Shown piece by piece: positions 12,156 through 12,395 of a stretch of 12,395 nucleotides of DNA (its first letter is position 1; each line of letters opens with the position of its first letter). Below the pieces are notes generated by a model. The model did no database searches, was not told the origin of the DNA, and was given only the letters and a program-made list of their open reading frames with translations. The stretch covers positions 1-12,395 of the forward strand of contig PCVB01000014.1 in assembly GCA_002787855.1 (NCBI GenBank). Direction: 5' to 3'. The position numbers were made by a program, and so were the translations under genes. Source of the DNA: Candidatus Zambryskibacteria bacterium CG11_big_fil_rev_8_21_14_0_20_42_18. Lineage in GTDB: Bacteria > Patescibacteriota > Minisyncoccia > Phycocordibacterales > Zambryskibacteraceae.

Positions 12156-12162
12156 TGTTCAA

Positions 12163-12395
12163 GATATGGTTATAAGTAGACTAAAGGACAAAATGTACAT
12201 AAGATGTTACTTAAATTGTAAACGAGCATCTAGTGACTCTTATTAGAGCTTTCAATTTAAGTTTTTAAGGGGAAATAAAAAATATAAATAAAGGACATTA
12301 TTTATATAAAGGACAAATATATAAAAAACGTTGGAAATAAAGCTTTTTTCTCCTTTTCTACTTTTTTAACATCACTTGACATTTACACGTGAGTG
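12163..12395. other. AT-rich intergenic region upstream of valS with short direct and inverted repeats
   Basis: I find no convincing gene in these 233 nt. TAAAGGACA occurs three times on the plus strand (12182-12190, 12289-12297, 12307-12315); the last two copies are 18 bp apart and share ATAAAGGACA. A perfect 10-bp inverted repeat, ACTTAAATTG (12209-12218) and CAATTTAAGT (12253-12262), encloses a smaller CTCT-TATT-AGAG hairpin (12237-12248). TTGACA at 12376-12381 on the plus strand could be the -35 box of a gene to the right, whose -10 would fall beyond the window. A 26-codon plus-strand frame from ATG at 12166 has no family features and is not called. Confidence 0.5.

Noticed and set aside
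12136..12162. Start of valS at ATG 12162
   Set aside because: The nine extra residues are not ValRS-like, and the extended -10 box lies downstream of that ATG.
12136..12395. T-box riboswitch upstream of valS
   Set aside because: No AGGGTGGNACCGCG antiterminator motif, specifier loop or terminator was found, and the likely transcript start is next to the ATG.

Overview
The window looks like a chromosomal segment from a Candidate Phyla Radiation (Patescibacteria) bacterium, most probably Parcubacteria-like. The grounds are the gene set (a multi-membrane ligase fused to TPRs, MurJ, LepA, FtsB-like, PrsW, short ValRS, tiny one-helix membrane proteins), the near absence of Shine-Dalgarno sequences, and short palindromic repeats of two kinds (a TCGA-centred CCCTGAG..CGAAGGG type and a GC-rich CCTGC..GCAGG type) that run into RNA and protein genes. 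TGA is used as a stop (valS), so the UGA-Gly code of Gracilibacteria/Absconditabacteria is not in use. The lineage is inferred by eye only.

Layout. 1-1160: 3' part of a Ser/Thr/Asn-rich surface-type protein with a Gly-rich tail. 1273-1919: rnpB with its own extended -10 promoter and a strong intrinsic terminator. 1939-7856: a plus-strand operon-like run of O-antigen-ligase-type/TPR membrane protein, murJ and lepA, with gaps of 3 and 20 nt. 7866-8394: a divergent pair, a 34-aa one-helix protein (minus) and an FtsB/DivIC-like protein (plus). 8399-8862: tRNA-Arg(CCU) on minus, then a 76-aa membrane protein and tRNA-Phe(GAA) on plus. 8871-12135: a minus-strand block of valS, prsW-like and hsp20, read right to left. 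12163-12395: AT-rich non-coding DNA with short direct and inverted repeats.

Functional themes are cell-envelope and division (ligase/TPR protein, MurJ, FtsB-like), translation and RNA maturation (RNase P RNA, LepA, ValRS, two tRNAs), and stress/membrane proteolysis (Hsp20, PrsW).

The most unusual item is rnpB. It is about 600 nt, clearly longer than ordinary bacterial RNase P RNA, because the P15-P17 region and the P19 region are each occupied by a 116-nt multi-hairpin module. The two modules are visibly related, and at least two base pairs of one helix differ by compensatory changes. Other palindromic-repeat-derived hairpins sit in the P9/P10 region and in P12. A second theme is promoter architecture: -10 boxes lie 7-11 nt before start codons, and the same spacing is seen before the 5' ends of rnpB and tRNA-Arg, which points to leaderless or nearly leaderless mRNAs. 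A third is repeat-derived coding: the C-terminus of ValRS and one internal loop are translated palindromic repeats.
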